Source of the DNA: Chromera velia
Taxonomy: Eukaryota > Sar > Chromeraceae
NCBI GenBank assembly: GCA_018398765.1
Contig: JAHBMJ010002064.1
Coordinates: 77,039-105,970, forward strand
Direction of reading: 5' to 3'
Length of the DNA: 28,932 bases
The first letter of the stretch is position 1; each line of letters opens with the position of its first letter. The translations under genes were made by a program, and so were the position numbers. The notes beneath the pieces are model-generated. The model saw nothing but the letters and a program-made list of their open reading frames with translations. It was not told where the DNA came from and made no database searches. Below, in pieces: positions 28,396-28,932 of this stretch.

Positions 28396-28818
28396 ATGGA
28401 GCACAAGATGCCCATGCCTAACAAGTGCCCCATTGATGAAAGAACTTGTAGGAAGAGAAGTCTGGAGGGAAGACTTCAAGTTGTTTTTCTTATCGCTCTC
28501 TGTTTGCTTTTGCGTGGTGCCTCGGTGTGTGGGGAACTCCCTGTGTGTGTATGTACTGACTGCAGGTGCAGTGATCTCCGAGTGGAGGGGGACGCTGGTG
28601 CGCACGGCAGAACCTTCTGCAAGGGGCCCTACTGCACTGTGCAGAGGGAGGAGGAAGACGGGGGATTGCTGGATTCTGCGAGAAGCTCGGAGTATGTCCG
28701 GGGTGGCTGTTTCGGTGTTGGAGGTGAGGTTTGTGAGGAAGAAGAAAGAGCGACAAGAGGAGGTAGGTTCGCTAGCTGTGTCTCAGAAACTTTATGTCGC
28801 TTTCTAAATAAACAGTAA
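28396..28818 (+). CDS. 140-aa cysteine-rich protein with signal-like helix, carried by LTR element 3
   Basis: Intact frame from ATG (MEHKMPMPNKCPIDERTCRK) to TAA. Residues 27-39 (LQVVFLIALCLLL) form a hydrophobic helix after a basic patch (RKRSLEGR), followed by GASVCGELP, which could be a signal-peptide cleavage area. Then come CVCTDCRCSD (51-60), FCKGPYC (74-80) and an acidic stretch with further cysteines (GGCFGVGGEVCEEEE, ASCVSETLCRFLNKQ). It reads as a small secreted or membrane-tethered cysteine-rich protein. Against this, the element-2 copy has a stop inside the helix and the shared part shows about ten replacement changes to two silent ones. No family recognised. Confidence 0.4.
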   Translation: MEHKMPMPNKCPIDERTCRKRSLEGRLQVVFLIALCLLLRGASVCGELPVCVCTDCRCSDLRVEGDAGAHGRTFCKGPYCTVQREEEDGGLLDSARSSEYVRGGCFGVGGEVCEEEERATRGGRFASCVSETLCRFLNKQ

Positions 28819-28932
28819 TACTATGGGGGCACGGCGACATACTCACAAGTCAGTGAATCTGTGGGGATTGAGTTTTAGGAAACTTGTTGTGGGAGGAGGA
28901 AGGATAGGGTGTGAGAAGGAAGGAGACTGTTT

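Larger units (their letters stand above)
27679..28932 (+). mobile_element. LTR retroelement 3, same family as element 2, cut by the window edge
   Basis: The 5' LTR (27679-27993) and interior are related to element 2. The LTR is clearly more diverged (roughly five of six positions shared), while the block 28534-28932 is about 95% identical to 25070-25467. The right end, 3' LTR and any target duplication lie outside the window. Confidence 0.83.

Overview
This is nuclear DNA of an intron-rich eukaryotic microbe. The evidence is many short exons with GT-AG introns, simple-sequence tracts (TTTC, GGAA, GT, GAAT), LTR retroelements and repeated TGCATGCA motifs. A chromerid-like alveolate would fit, but the window cannot prove a species. 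No bacterial operons, rRNA genes or CRISPR arrays were seen. Most real coding sequence lies in exons without their own start codon, so gene models were built by matching splice sites, intron phase and protein sense.

Left part (1-9.7 kb): a minus-strand gene (exons from 2199 to beyond position 1) is head-to-head with a plus-strand gene whose N-terminal exons (2500-3220) encode a single-pass membrane protein. A chain of short plus-strand exons runs from 6266 to 8541, and may be the 3' part of the same gene. Between and after them lie long TTTC tracts and an AT-rich, GAAT-repeat-rich stretch.

Middle (9.9-19.6 kb): an eight-exon minus-strand gene encodes an IBA57/YgfZ-type iron-sulfur cluster assembly factor (633 aa model, motif KGCYLGQE). 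It shares a 201-bp divergent promoter with a plus-strand metallophosphoesterase of the 5'-nucleotidase type fused to EF-hand-like loops. After an AT-rich island comes a polytopic membrane protein (three exons, 542 aa).

Right part (20.2-28.9 kb): a small four-exon minus-strand gene (118 aa) appears to be split by a complete 2.9-kb LTR retroelement in its first intron. A second, different LTR element begins 41 bp upstream of its start codon. The first element (258-bp LTRs, 5-bp target duplication ATAGT) carries one intact 564-aa basic protein and no recognisable reverse transcriptase or integrase. The second family (about 314-bp TG...CA LTRs) has one complete copy and one copy running off the window. 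It carries a conserved cysteine-rich frame that is intact in one copy and stopped in the other. Both families look non-autonomous.
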